17,012 nucleotides of DNA, taken from Bacteroidales bacterium (GTDB taxonomy: Bacteria; Bacteroidota; Bacteroidia; Bacteroidales; SMBSF39). Position 1 is the stretch's first letter. Each line of letters begins with the position of its first letter. Positions 1 to 7,585 of the stretch are shown here, piece after piece. Location of the stretch: positions 1 to 17,012 of the forward strand of contig JAIOSH010000271.1 in NCBI GenBank assembly GCA_021107685.1, read 5' to 3'. Position numbers and translations under genes: made by a program. The notes below the pieces were generated by a model. The model searched no databases and had not been told where the DNA came from. It saw only the letters and a list, made by a program, of their open reading frames with translations.

Positions 1-165
1 TATATCAATACAACCAAAACAAAAACAGGCTTAAGTGTAAAAGCAATTTTAGATGAGACAGTTTATGAAAAGGGAATTAAAATATCCGATGATGAAATGA
101 AAAAAATTAATGTCAAATATCACGACGTACTACCTCAATGGAATTACACGATTTTTCCTTCTTAA
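1..165 (+). CDS. ISAzo13-family transposase, C-terminal fragment (5' end outside window)
   Basis: An open frame enters from the left edge and ends at TAA 163-165, giving 54 residues. It reads TKTGLSVKAILDE, then GIKISDDEMKKIN, then a W-N-Y-T-I ending. I recognise this order as the extreme C-terminus of the ISAzo13 (Rhodopirellula-type DDE) transposases, which end in TKTGL-V-A-LD, G-K-(I/V)-SD-E-M-IN and EWNYTI. The gene may be intact upstream, because the normal C-terminus is present and only the window edge cuts it. No terminal inverted repeat of the insertion sequence can be confirmed, since its left end is outside. The family call rests on recalled motifs. Confidence 0.75.
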   Translation, partial: YINTTKTKTGLSVKAILDETVYEKGIKISDDEMKKINVKYHDVLPQWNYTIFPS

Positions 166-339
166 AATCGGATTTAATTTTTGAGCGAACACTAAGTTGC
201 GTTCATAGATGAAATATGGGAGAAACTGTTTAACTTGTGATAATGCCGATGAAATATCTTATATAAAAAATGATTTCGATAAGATAATAAGAATTTCAAA
301 TTCTTAATGTCATGTTTAAAATAAGGCTATTATACATTA
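166..339. other. Spacer after the transposase, with a doubtful 32-residue ORF
   Basis: This stretch lies between the transposase stop and the lipoprotein stop. It should include the right end of the insertion sequence, but I see no certain terminal repeat. A short ATG ORF at 209-307 (+) would encode 32 residues starting MKYGRNCLTCDNADEI. It has a Cys-x-x-Cys pair and no recognisable family. It could be a chance frame, or the tail of a gene broken by the insertion. Confidence 0.3.
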
Positions 340-1008
340 CTAATCAACAATAAGTCCTGTTTCGCTGTATCTGTATTTTTTTTCGCTTTTAATACTGCCG
401 TCTTTATTATAATAAATATAAGTTTCACTTATGATTTCTTCCTTTTCATTAGGCACAATAATTATTTTACTTTTTATTTTTCCGTCATCAAAATATCCAA
501 TATTTTCTATACAAAAATCATTACTATTGTATTTAAAAGTATTCCTGCTTTTACGCTTAATAGTTTCATCATTATTATATGAGGTAAATTTTTGTTCAAT
601 TTTATTTCCCCTATCATCATATTTATATAAATTTTTATTTTTAAATAATCTTTCTCCGTTAGGATTATTAGAAATAGTTATCTCTTCTATAACATTTCCG
701 TTTTTGTCATGTTTATATGTATATTTATTTCTGGATCTAATAGTTCCGTCTTTCTTATAAGATACCATTGATCTTTCAATCAGGTTTCCGTTTTTATCAT
801 GAACTAATTTAGGTTTTTCTCTGTTATCTTTATCAACTTTTTCAGTAACGTCAGTTTTTTTATTAGCTGATGTGCTTGTTTGCTCTGTCTCATCTTTAAC
901 AGCTTCGGTTTCCTTGTTTTCTTGTTGTTTACATTGTACTAATGATAAAATTATTAATACAATGAATATGTTTTTAATAGTTATTCTCATTTTTTTTATT
1001 TTTTTCAT
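340..1008 (-). CDS. Lipoprotein with four 30-residue YD/MORN-like repeats, unknown function
   Basis: This is a predicted exported lipoprotein of 222 residues. A charged N-terminus (MKKIKKMRITIK) and hydrophobic core lead to a lipobox LVQC with the lipidated Cys at 26. A Glu/Lys/Thr-rich linker runs from about 27 to 66. The rest is repetitive: units begin at H70, H100, Y130 and Y160, exactly 30 residues apart, each starting like (H/Y)DKNGNxIE and ending near a (Y/F)K pair. A further Y-x-KDG-S-I-K strand lies at 200-210. This suggests a beta-strand repeat like the YD/RHS or MORN/YwqK-type repeats. A second Met at position 7 is a possible alternative start. The gene is isolated, with the transposase remnant on one side and repeat arrays on the other. 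Its function is unknown. Confidence 0.75.
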   Translation of the reverse strand: MKKIKKMRITIKNIFIVLIILSLVQCKQQENKETEAVKDETEQTSTSANKKTDVTEKVDKDNREKPKLVHDKNGNLIERSMVSYKKDGTIRSRNKYTYKHDKNGNVIEEITISNNPNGERLFKNKNLYKYDDRGNKIEQKFTSYNNDETIKRKSRNTFKYNSNDFCIENIGYFDDGKIKSKIIIVPNEKEEIISETYIYYNKDGSIKSEKKYRYSETGLIVD

Positions 1009-1093
1009 TTCTTTTATAATTTATAGGTTTTGTAAATTATTTTGGTTCTACTGCAATTTTAATGAATTTCTATTAGTTTCTATCAATTTCCAC

Positions 1094-1121
1094 TGATTAC
1101 CAATCACCGATTACCGATTAC
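1094..1121. repeat. Heptamer tandem array, CGATTAC type, 4 copies
   Basis: Four consecutive 7-bp units read TGATTAC, CAATCAC, CGATTAC and CGATTAC, followed by degenerating TTATTTA. The array lies in the 280-bp gap between the lipoprotein start and the nusB stop. The units contain no hairpin and no spacer. Confidence 0.7.
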
Positions 1122-1168
1122 TTATTTACCTTCTCCTTTTATATTATTTATTGCCACTAATTACCTCC

Positions 1169-1210
1169 TGCCTATTGCCTGCTGCTTATTGCCTACTGCC
1201 TATTGCCTAC
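1169..1210. repeat. Heptamer tandem array, TGCCTAY type, 6 copies
   Basis: Six consecutive 7-bp units read TGCCTAT, TGCCTGC, TGCTTAT, TGCCTAC, TGCCTAT and TGCCTAC. The array shares its 7-bp period, but not its unit, with the array 48 bp to the left. It is much richer in G+C than the surrounding sequence. The rest of 1009-1288 shows no gene or clear terminator. Confidence 0.75.
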
Positions 1211-1288
1211 TTTTATCATGTTTCTCCTACAACTTGCTATAAGTTTTTCAATCACTAACATGCTGTAAATATAATTTCATTTAAGAGA

Positions 1289-2248
1289 CTATATCAATCC
1301 TCTTCCGATTTTTTTTATCTTGTTATTAGCATTAAGCTCTTTTATTAATTTGTCAAGTATCCCATTTACAAATATCTTACTTTTTGGGGTGCTGAATAAT
1401 TTTGAAATCTCAATGTATTCGTTCATTGATACTTTTATTGGTATTGAAGAAAATTCCTGTAATTCTGCCAATGCCATTTTCATAATAATAAAATCAACTA
1501 CTGCAATACGTTCCATTTCCCAGTTTTTAGCTATATTTGAAATTAAATTTGCATAATCTTCACTATGTATAATAGTTTTTCTGAATAAGTGAATTATAAA
1601 ATCGCGATCTTCACTAGTATTATCTTTTTCTGTCTGTTTAAATATTACCGGTAATAATTCAAATTCATCCCATTCCTCTTTAAAAGATTTTAATGTTTTA
1701 ATAATCATTATTGAAACAGTATAATAAGCATCAGCCCAGTGTATGTTTTTTTCTTCATAAAAAGATTGTAATATTTCAGATGAAGCAATATATTTTGAGA
1801 ATATTTTAATTATTATTTCTTTATCCGAATGATAAGAATTATAGGGAGAATTAATGTAATCTGTGTATTCCTTGCTTTCTTTTATTGTTTGATATAGCTT
1901 TTTAAAAATGTTTTTTTCTTCAACCCATGATATTCTTAATAAATCTATTTGCTTTGTTAAATTTTTGTTATCAGCAAGTTGTTTGATAAATTTATTGTCA
2001 ATAAACTTAGTATTAGGATTTAAGTCTTCTGCAGTTGGTAAATATTTTAATTTTGCTTCTTCATTTTTTTTCTTAGCAAATTCTACAATTTCAATAATAA
2101 AAGAAAATTGATAAATATATAGTTCATAAAGCTTATCAATACTTTTCAATAAATTTTTTTCTCCAATATCAATACTGTCGTTTTTTGACTGGAAAAAAGC
2201 ATATAAGGCTTGTAAAACCTTAATTCTAAGTTGCCGTCTGCTTAGCAT
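1289..2248 (-). CDS. nusB: Transcription antitermination factor NusB, long Bacteroidota form
   Basis: NusB binds boxA RNA with NusE (ribosomal protein S10) and supports antitermination of rRNA transcription. This protein has 319 residues, about twice the length of E. coli NusB, which is normal for Bacteroidota. The N-terminus (MLSRRQLRIKVLQALYAFFQS) is the typical family start. The C-terminal helical NusB core spans about 225-310, with AVVDFIIMKMALAELQ, then IPIKVSMNEYIEISKLFSTPKS and an FVNGILDKL helix. The middle is a lineage-specific helical insertion, rich in Lys and Glu. The ATG at 2248 matches the family start, with a TAnnTTTG box 26-33 bp upstream. The next gene is divergent. Confidence in the function is high. 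Confidence 0.93.
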   Translation of the reverse strand: MLSRRQLRIKVLQALYAFFQSKNDSIDIGEKNLLKSIDKLYELYIYQFSFIIEIVEFAKKKNEEAKLKYLPTAEDLNPNTKFIDNKFIKQLADNKNLTKQIDLLRISWVEEKNIFKKLYQTIKESKEYTDYINSPYNSYHSDKEIIIKIFSKYIASSEILQSFYEEKNIHWADAYYTVSIMIIKTLKSFKEEWDEFELLPVIFKQTEKDNTSEDRDFIIHLFRKTIIHSEDYANLISNIAKNWEMERIAVVDFIIMKMALAELQEFSSIPIKVSMNEYIEISKLFSTPKSKIFVNGILDKLIKELNANNKIKKIGRGLI

Positions 2249-2273
2249 AATATAATTTCAAAGAAATTTTATG

Positions 2274-2281
2274 CAAATATA
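2274..2281 (-). promoter_or_regulatory. Candidate -7 box for nusB
   Basis: On the minus strand this reads TATATTTG, a match to the Bacteroidota -7 consensus TAnnTTTG, about 26 bp upstream of the nusB ATG. No convincing TTTG -33 box is seen. Chance matches are possible in DNA this AT-rich. Confidence 0.35.
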
Positions 2282-2353
2282 TATTTATTTAATTTTTTTA
2301 ATCAGTAATTAATAAAAATTTATCTATAAAATTTTTTTTCTGTTTAATTTTAT

Positions 2354-2361
2354 TAATTTTG
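2354..2361 (+). promoter_or_regulatory. Candidate -7 box for the pRiA4b ORF-3-like gene
   Basis: TAATTTTG matches TAnnTTTG and lies 30 bp before the preferred ATG at 2392. It also supports that ATG over a TTG at 2359, which would overlap the box. No clear -33 element is visible. Confidence 0.35.
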
Positions 2362-2391
2362 TTAATAGATTTTTTTAATACTATAATAATT

Positions 2392-2934
2392 ATGCAAATT
2401 TATAAATTCAGAATTTTATTAGAAGATCAGGATAATTTTTTAAGAGATATTGAAATAAAACCTAATCAGACTTTTGAAGATTTTCATAAAATAATTTTAA
2501 AATCAAATGATATAAATAGCAAAGAATTAGCCTCATTTTATATTTGCGATAGGGAATGGGACAAGTTAGAGGAAATTACACTTATTGATATGATGACCGA
2601 TGATGTGAAAGAAAATAATGATGAGAGTGAAGCAAATTCATCTATAAATGTGATGAGTAATTCAAAACTTAAAGATTTTATTAAAGACACTCATCAACGG
2701 TTAATTTATCAATACGACTTTCTTAATCCACATACGTTTTATTTAGAATTGATAAAAACCGTTTCATCAAAACAAAATGTTAAATACCCAAGATGTATAA
2801 AAAGCAAAGGAAAAATTCAGAAAAATAATAATGATACATATTCTGATAAAGATCACCATATAAGCGATAAATTACTTAATGATTTTAACGAAATGCTGAA
2901 AGACAGTTATGATTATGAAGGTGAAAATTACTAA
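2392..2934 (+). CDS. pRiA4b ORF-3-like (IS1096 TnpR-like) protein, unknown role
   Basis: The product is a 180-residue cytoplasmic protein that starts MQIYKFRILLEDQDNFLRDIEI. It continues through a T-F-x-D-F-H-x-I-I-L segment and a S-F-Y-I-C-D-R-E-W-D-K motif. This matches the plasmid pRiA4b ORF-3 family, whose Bacteroidota members share (I/Y)KFRI, T-F-D-L-H and FFICD-DW. The stretch after about residue 115 (Q-R-L-I-Y-Q-Y-D-F) also fits. Despite the family label there is no transposon around it and no recombinase motif, and the molecular function is not known. A longer frame could start at TTG 2359, but the ATG at 2392 gives the usual N-terminus. miaA follows after 55 bp. I recall this pairing from other Bacteroidota. 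Confidence 0.75.
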   Translation: MQIYKFRILLEDQDNFLRDIEIKPNQTFEDFHKIILKSNDINSKELASFYICDREWDKLEEITLIDMMTDDVKENNDESEANSSINVMSNSKLKDFIKDTHQRLIYQYDFLNPHTFYLELIKTVSSKQNVKYPRCIKSKGKIQKNNNDTYSDKDHHISDKLLNDFNEMLKDSYDYEGENY

Positions 2935-2959
2935 TTATTTTTTTTTATCCAAACAAATT

Positions 2960-2967
2960 TATATTTG
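2960..2967 (+). promoter_or_regulatory. Candidate -7 box for miaA
   Basis: TATATTTG matches TAnnTTTG and lies 23 bp before the TTG start of miaA, which would give a very short leader. No clear -33 box is visible, so miaA could also be co-transcribed with the gene upstream. Confidence 0.35.
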
Positions 2968-2989
2968 GTAAAAAAATCCATTAAAGATT

Positions 2990-3901
2990 TTGAATAACTC
3001 AGATTCTCACAAACTTTTTATAGCCATTGTAGGTCCAACCGCAATCGGAAAAACAGCAATCAGCATTGAACTTGCAAAAGAATTTGAAACAGAAATAATT
3101 TCTGCCGATTCAAGACAGTTCTACAAACAATTAAAGATTGGCTCAGCTACTCCTACAACAAAAGAACTTAATACTGTAAAGCATCATTTTATTGGAAATT
3201 TATCTGTTACGGATTATTATAATGTTTCAAAATTCGAGACGGAAGTCATAGATTTTTTAAATATTTTTTTTTCTAAAAATAAATATGCAATAATGGTTGG
3301 TGGTTCGGGTTTATATATTAATGCGGTTTGTTATGGCATTGATGAGCTTCCCGATGTAGATGAAACACTTCGTGAACATTTGAAATCTATTTATAAAACA
3401 TCAGGTATTGAACCATTGCAAAAACAATTAAAGAAATTAGACCCTGAATATTACTCCATAGTAGATTTACCTAATCACAAAAGATTGATGAGAGCTTTAG
3501 AAGTTTGTATAATAACAGGTAAAACCTACACTTCATTTAGAAATAAAACACCTAAAAAGCGAAATTTCAGAATCATAAAAATTGGATTGAACCGTGAACG
3601 TACTGAACTTTTTGATATTATTAATAAACGTGTTGATAAAATGATTGAACAGGGATTAATTGATGAGGTAAAAAACCTGTATCAATTCAAAAACCGGAAT
3701 GCTTTAAATACTGTTGGATATAAAGAAATTTTCGATTATCTTGATAATAAAATAAAGCTTGAAAAAGCTATTGAAAATATTAAAACCAATACACGGCGTT
3801 ATGCTAAACGACAGCTTACATGGTTTAAAAAAGATAAATCTATTCATTGGTTTCATCCCGATGACAAAGAAAAAATTATTGATTTTATAAAAACAAATTA
3901 A
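2990..3901 (+). CDS. miaA: tRNA dimethylallyltransferase MiaA
   Basis: MiaA transfers the dimethylallyl group of DMAPP to N6 of A37 in tRNAs that read UNN codons. The 303 residues match the family length. The P-loop GPTAIGKT lies at 15-22, the substrate motif SADSRQFYK at 38-46, GGSGLYI at 104-110, the VGYKEIFDYL segment at 242-251, and the RRYAKRQLTWFKK tRNA-binding stretch at 269-281. The start appears to be TTG at 2990: no ATG lies between it and the P-loop, and the seven residues before the first beta strand fit the family. The stop codon TAA (3899-3901) is part of a 10-bp repeat that flanks the inverted-repeat element just downstream. Confidence 0.95.
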   Translation: MNNSDSHKLFIAIVGPTAIGKTAISIELAKEFETEIISADSRQFYKQLKIGSATPTTKELNTVKHHFIGNLSVTDYYNVSKFETEVIDFLNIFFSKNKYAIMVGGSGLYINAVCYGIDELPDVDETLREHLKSIYKTSGIEPLQKQLKKLDPEYYSIVDLPNHKRLMRALEVCIITGKTYTSFRNKTPKKRNFRIIKIGLNRERTELFDIINKRVDKMIEQGLIDEVKNLYQFKNRNALNTVGYKEIFDYLDNKIKLEKAIENIKTNTRRYAKRQLTWFKKDKSIHWFHPDDKEKIIDFIKTN

Positions 3902-3907
3902 TTTATC
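3898..3907. repeat. Left copy of 10-bp direct repeat (target-site duplication)
   Basis: TTAATTTATC directly abuts the left terminal repeat and overlaps the miaA stop codon. The identical right copy is at 4121-4130. Confidence 0.7.
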
Positions 3908-4120
3908 CAGGGCTGTTCAATGCTAAATAATTTGTTAATAACTATAACACTAAAACAGAAAATTATAAATAGAAGGCCACGAATGCACGAATTTTAACGA
4001 ATATTTTATATTTATTAGTTTTTTATTAGTGCATTCGTGGCTAAAAAATTATTATAAAACCAGTTATTAACAATTTAAAATATGAAATACATAGTTTTAA
4101 AATAGAATTGAATAGCCCTG
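3908..4120. mobile_element. MITE-like nested inverted-repeat element, 213 bp, with 10-bp target duplication
   Basis: The left end reads CAGGGCTGTTCAATGCT. The right end, read inward on the other strand, is CAGGGCTATTCAATTCT, so 15 of 17 positions match. Two further inverted pairs are nested inside: GTTAATAACT at 3934-3943 with 4062-4071, and GCCACGAATGCAC at 3976-3988 with 4029-4041. Both ends are flanked by the same 10 bp, TTAATTTATC (3898-3907 and 4121-4130), as expected for a target-site duplication. No ORF of useful size is inside. It therefore looks like a non-autonomous transposed element. A 10-bp duplication is within the range known for IS4-type transposases, but the parent element is not identified. 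Its hairpin may also end miaA transcription. Confidence 0.75.
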
Positions 4121-4130
4121 TTAATTTATC
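4121..4130. repeat. Right copy of 10-bp direct repeat (target-site duplication)
   Basis: TTAATTTATC directly abuts the right terminal repeat of the 3908-4120 element. It is identical to 3898-3907. Confidence 0.7.
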
Positions 4131-4139
4131 AGGATTTAT

Positions 4140-4147
4140 TATTTTTG
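4140..4147 (+). promoter_or_regulatory. Candidate -7 box for the porin gene
   Basis: TATTTTTG matches TAnnTTTG and lies 44 bp before the porin ATG. The place for a -33 box falls on the right edge of the mobile element and its duplicated target, where no clear TTTG is present. The insertion may therefore have changed this promoter. Confidence 0.35.
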
Positions 4148-4191
4148 GCAAAAATCAGAATTTAAATTCAGAGGATAAAAGCACCTAAAAT

Positions 4192-6081
4192 ATGTGTATC
4201 AATATACAAGCACTTGCTAGACTTAAATTAATTATAATTATTTTTTGCTTTTCAGGTTCAATTCTTTTTTCCAATAATAAAGATACTTTACTTGTTACTG
4301 ACTCATCTGCGGTATTTTATTATTATAATAATATTGATGTTGCAGGATTTCATAAACTTTATAATCTGGATACATCACTTACAGGAATTCAAAACTATGA
4401 TCCTTTATTCTCTGATAATAAATATTATGCTTCCTTAGGGAATATCGGTCTGGCTCATAAAAATCTTGTATTTTCTCCTTTTATAACACAAGGTTTTAAT
4501 TTTGGTACTAATTCTTTTGATAATTATTTATTTAAAAATGATAAAATAAAATATTACCGTGTTGTAAAAGCATTCACAGATTTATTTTATGTGATGGGAG
4601 CTAAAAAGGAGCAATTTCTCAGGGTGATACATAGCCAAAATGTTACAAGGAGATTAACACTTGGAATTAATTTCAGGTTAATCCACTCACCGGGATTTTA
4701 CAAAAGACAATTTTCAGATGATAAAAATTTTGTTTGTAAAGTGCAATATTCTACAAAAAATAAACGATATAGCTTAATTGCAAACTATATACATAATAAA
4801 ATTAGTGTTCAGGAAAATGGCGGAATTACTTTTGATAGTATTTTTGAAAAGAATATTGAAAATAACAGGGAACTTTTTGATATAAATTTATCTAATGCTG
4901 AAAACAGATTAAAACAAAACAGCTTTTTTGTGAATCAATATTTCAGACTATCCAAAAATAATTTGCATTATACTGATTCAATGGATACTAAAGATAATGA
5001 TAGTTTCGACTTAGGACAGATTTCCTATTCATTATATTTTTCTAAACTTTCACAAATTTACAAAGATGATATTGCAGACACCTTGTTTTATTGGACAACT
5101 TATGATAAATCAAATCCAACTTATGATTCAACATTTATTTATAAAATAGAAAATCAATTATTCTGGCATAATTCAGATGATAATAGAGAAAAAAAATATT
5201 TATTTTTTATAGGCTTAAAACACAGATATGTTGAGATTTCAGGATATGCTGATAAAAAATATTTCAATCAATTTATACCTTCAATAAATTCTTTAATCAA
5301 AATAATTAAAAATTTTGAATTAATATTAAAAGCTAAATATGTAAGCGGTGATTATAATGAAGGAGATTATGAATTAAATGCACAAATAAATCTAAAAAAA
5401 GGAAAAAGTAAATTTATATTTAAAGGAACTTATACCAAACAGGAACCCGAATGGTTTTATCAGCAATATTATTCCAATCACTTCCGATGGGACAATAATT
5501 TTAATAAACAAAAAATAATTTCCGGAGGATTAGCTTATAAATACAAGAAATTTGAAACAGGTGTTAATTATTATAAGATTAATGATTTTGTTTATTTAGA
5601 TACATTGGCATACCCCTGCCGGTTTAATAAAGAATTGAATTTATTGAGTGCACACATATATAAAGATTTCAAATTAGGTTATTGGGGATTTGATAATAAA
5701 TTAATATATCAATCTACGACAGAAGATAATGTTTTAAGATTGCCTGAATTAATTGCAAATATATCAATACATTATACGCGAAATTTATTTAAAAGTGCAG
5801 CAACACTTCAGCTTGGTTTTGATTTTTTTTACAACAGCAATTATTTTGCAGATGCTTATATGCCGGCAACAAGGAGCTTTTATCTTCAAAATAAAAAGGA
5901 AATTGGTAATTATTTTTATGGTGATTTATTCCTGATATTAAAAATAAAAAGAGCACGTTTATTTTTAAAATATCATCATATCAACAGTGGATTAACAAGT
6001 TATGATTATTATATGGTGCCGCATTATCCTATGCAGGATGGTGGTTTCAGGTTTGGGGTTTCATGGCGTTTTTATGATTGA
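4192..6081 (+). CDS. Putative porin (Porin_10 type), outer-membrane beta-barrel
   Basis: The product has 629 residues. An N-terminal signal peptide (hydrophobic core LIIIIFCFSGSILFS at about 13-27) is followed by the Bacteroidota putative-porin opening: D-T-L-L, then FYYYNNIDVAGFHKLYNLDTS, and Y-D-P-L. An LGNIGLAHKNLVF segment follows. The rest alternates short polar and aromatic stretches, as expected of beta strands, with many Tyr and Phe. The C-terminus, GFRFGVSWRFYD, looks like a last barrel strand rich in aromatics. The likely role is passive uptake through the outer membrane; the substrate is unknown. The gene stands alone between the mobile element and convergent tnaA, with 26 bp between stop codons and no clear terminator there. 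Confidence 0.8.
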   Translation: MCINIQALARLKLIIIIFCFSGSILFSNNKDTLLVTDSSAVFYYYNNIDVAGFHKLYNLDTSLTGIQNYDPLFSDNKYYASLGNIGLAHKNLVFSPFITQGFNFGTNSFDNYLFKNDKIKYYRVVKAFTDLFYVMGAKKEQFLRVIHSQNVTRRLTLGINFRLIHSPGFYKRQFSDDKNFVCKVQYSTKNKRYSLIANYIHNKISVQENGGITFDSIFEKNIENNRELFDINLSNAENRLKQNSFFVNQYFRLSKNNLHYTDSMDTKDNDSFDLGQISYSLYFSKLSQIYKDDIADTLFYWTTYDKSNPTYDSTFIYKIENQLFWHNSDDNREKKYLFFIGLKHRYVEISGYADKKYFNQFIPSINSLIKIIKNFELILKAKYVSGDYNEGDYELNAQINLKKGKSKFIFKGTYTKQEPEWFYQQYYSNHFRWDNNFNKQKIISGGLAYKYKKFETGVNYYKINDFVYLDTLAYPCRFNKELNLLSAHIYKDFKLGYWGFDNKLIYQSTTEDNVLRLPELIANISIHYTRNLFKSAATLQLGFDFFYNSNYFADAYMPATRSFYLQNKKEIGNYFYGDLFLILKIKRARLFLKYHHINSGLTSYDYYMVPHYPMQDGGFRFGVSWRFYD

Positions 6082-6107
6082 TTGAAATGCACATAACGGT
6101 ATAATAG

Positions 6108-7484
6108 TTAAATCCTATCAAGTTCAATTGTAAAATGCCGCATAATTGGAGCTTCATAAATAATTTTCAATCCTTTTTTAATTTTGTTTCTTCTTTCATA
6201 AACATTAGCAAGACAAACAGCTACATAATCCATGTGGTTATTTGTATAAACACGTCTCGGAATAGTTAAACGTACTAATTCAAGTTTAGGATATCTGTTC
6301 TTTTTCGTAATAGGGTCTCTGTCAGCAAGTAAAGCTCCGATTTCAACTCCTCTTACACCTCCTTCTAAGTATAGTTCAACAGCTAAAGTTTGTGCCCTAA
6401 ATTCTTCCTTAGGAAAATCAGGCAAAAATTTTGTTGCATCAACAAAAATTGCATGACCACCATAAGGAAGTTGAATGGGAACCCCGTATTCTTCAAGTCT
6501 TCTGCCAAGATGTGCTACCTGTTCAATACGTGTTTCAAGGTAATCAAATTCGGTTCCTTCTTTTAATCCCTGTGCAAGTGCATTTATATCCCTGCCGGCT
6601 AAACCACCATAAGTTATATAACCTTCAAACAAAATATTGTAAATACAGGCTTGCTTAAAAAGATTTTCATCTTTAAAACCAATAAATCCTCCGATATTTA
6701 CAATTGCATCTTTTTTGCTGCTCATGGTCATGCCATCAGTATAAGAATACATTTCTTTAACAATTTCCTTAATAGTTTTATTTTCGTATCCTTTTTCTCT
6801 TTTTTTAATAAAATAAGCATTTTCAGCAAAACGTGCAGAATCGAAAAAGACTATAACTCCATATTTTTTTGCAAGTGCATAAACTTCTTTAAGATTTTGC
6901 ATGGAAACAGGCTGCCCGCCCGATGAATTACAGGTAATGGTAACAATAATTAAGGGAATTTTTTCATTAGGGTTATTTTTTAGAACTTTTTCTAATTTAT
7001 CCAAATCAATATTACCTTTAAAAGGGTGGATAGTAGTTGTATTAAATGCTTCATCAATAGTACAATCTATTGCCTTTGCCTTTCTAAATTCTATATGTCC
7101 TTTTGTTGTATCAAAATGAGAATTGCCCGGAATTAAATCACCTTGTTTTATTAAAACTGAAAAAAGTACATTTTCAGCAGCTCTTCCCTGATGAGTTGGT
7201 AAAAAATAATCAAATCCAAAAATTTCTTTTATAGTATCTTTCATTTTATAATATGAGGATGAGCCTGCATAACTTTCATCACCAAGCATTAGCTCCGACC
7301 ATTGCTTGTCGCTCATAGCACCGGTTCCTGAGTCTGTAAGTAAATCAATGAAAACATTTTCACTTTTCAAATTAAAAAGATTATATTTTGCCTCTTTAAT
7401 CCATTTTTCTCTTTCTTCTCTTGTGCTTTTTTTAATTAGCTCAACCATTTTTATCTTATATGACTCTGCAAAAGGTAAATCCAT
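6108..7484 (-). CDS. tnaA: Tryptophanase (tryptophan indole-lyase), PLP-dependent
   Basis: TnaA splits L-tryptophan into indole, pyruvate and ammonia. The chosen ATG (7484) gives 458 residues starting MDLPFAESYKIKMVE, the start I recall for Bacteroides TnaA. A TTG at 7520 would only add 12 unrelated residues. The fold-I lyase motifs are intact: IDLLTDSGTGAMSDKQW (46-62), GDESYAGS (68-75), PTHQGRAAENV (96-106), FDSARFAENAYFIK (214-227) and the Schiff-base Lys 258 in SSKKDA. Tyrosine phenol-lyase is a close relative, but three specificity positions are of the tryptophanase kind: Asp125 in HFDTTKGH (E. coli Asp137), Ile382 in VEIG (Ile396; Arg381 in the phenol-lyase) and His450 in MRHFT (His463; Phe in the phenol-lyase). 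No Trp permease gene is next to it. Confidence 0.93.
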   Translation of the reverse strand: MDLPFAESYKIKMVELIKKSTREEREKWIKEAKYNLFNLKSENVFIDLLTDSGTGAMSDKQWSELMLGDESYAGSSSYYKMKDTIKEIFGFDYFLPTHQGRAAENVLFSVLIKQGDLIPGNSHFDTTKGHIEFRKAKAIDCTIDEAFNTTTIHPFKGNIDLDKLEKVLKNNPNEKIPLIIVTITCNSSGGQPVSMQNLKEVYALAKKYGVIVFFDSARFAENAYFIKKREKGYENKTIKEIVKEMYSYTDGMTMSSKKDAIVNIGGFIGFKDENLFKQACIYNILFEGYITYGGLAGRDINALAQGLKEGTEFDYLETRIEQVAHLGRRLEEYGVPIQLPYGGHAIFVDATKFLPDFPKEEFRAQTLAVELYLEGGVRGVEIGALLADRDPITKKNRYPKLELVRLTIPRRVYTNNHMDYVAVCLANVYERRNKIKKGLKIIYEAPIMRHFTIELDRI

Positions 7485-7517
7485 AATATTGCTATTTGAT
7501 AATTGAATTAATTTTGA

Positions 7518-7525
7518 CAAAAATA
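7518..7525 (-). promoter_or_regulatory. Candidate tnaA-proximal -7 box
   Basis: On the minus strand this reads TATTTTTG, about 34 bp before the chosen tnaA ATG. No -33 element is visible and the area is extremely AT-rich, so it may be a chance match. If real, tnaA would not depend on the upstream hairpin region. Confidence 0.25.
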
Positions 7526-7585
7526 TATATATTTTTAAAAATAAATTTTAAATCTGTTTATTTAATATAAAATGATAATAAATTA

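Noticed and set aside
431..760. Plus-strand ORF of 109 residues
   Set aside because: It is antisense to the repeat region of the lipoprotein gene, with a hydrophobic, compositionally odd product and no recognisable motif.
1094..1210. Possible CRISPR array
   Set aside because: The units are 7 bp and directly adjacent, with no unique spacers and no cas genes nearby, so these are simple tandem repeats.
2359..2391. N-terminal extension of the pRiA4b ORF-3-like protein from TTG 2359
   Set aside because: The extension overlaps the candidate -7 box and has no family similarity. The ATG at 2392 gives the standard MQIYKFRI start.
6082..6107. Terminator between the convergent porin and tnaA genes
   Set aside because: The 26-bp gap holds no stem-loop that I can pair.
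6431..7119. Several plus-strand ORFs of 72-91 residues within tnaA
   Set aside because: They are antisense shadows of a well-conserved enzyme gene and have no motifs of their own.
6108..7484. Tyrosine phenol-lyase in place of tryptophanase
   Set aside because: Asp125, Ile382 and His450 are the tryptophanase-type residues. The phenol-lyase would have Thr, Arg and Phe there.
7485..7520. tnaA starting at TTG 7520
   Set aside because: The extra 12 residues do not match the family, and the ATG at 7484 gives the start I recall for Bacteroides tryptophanase.
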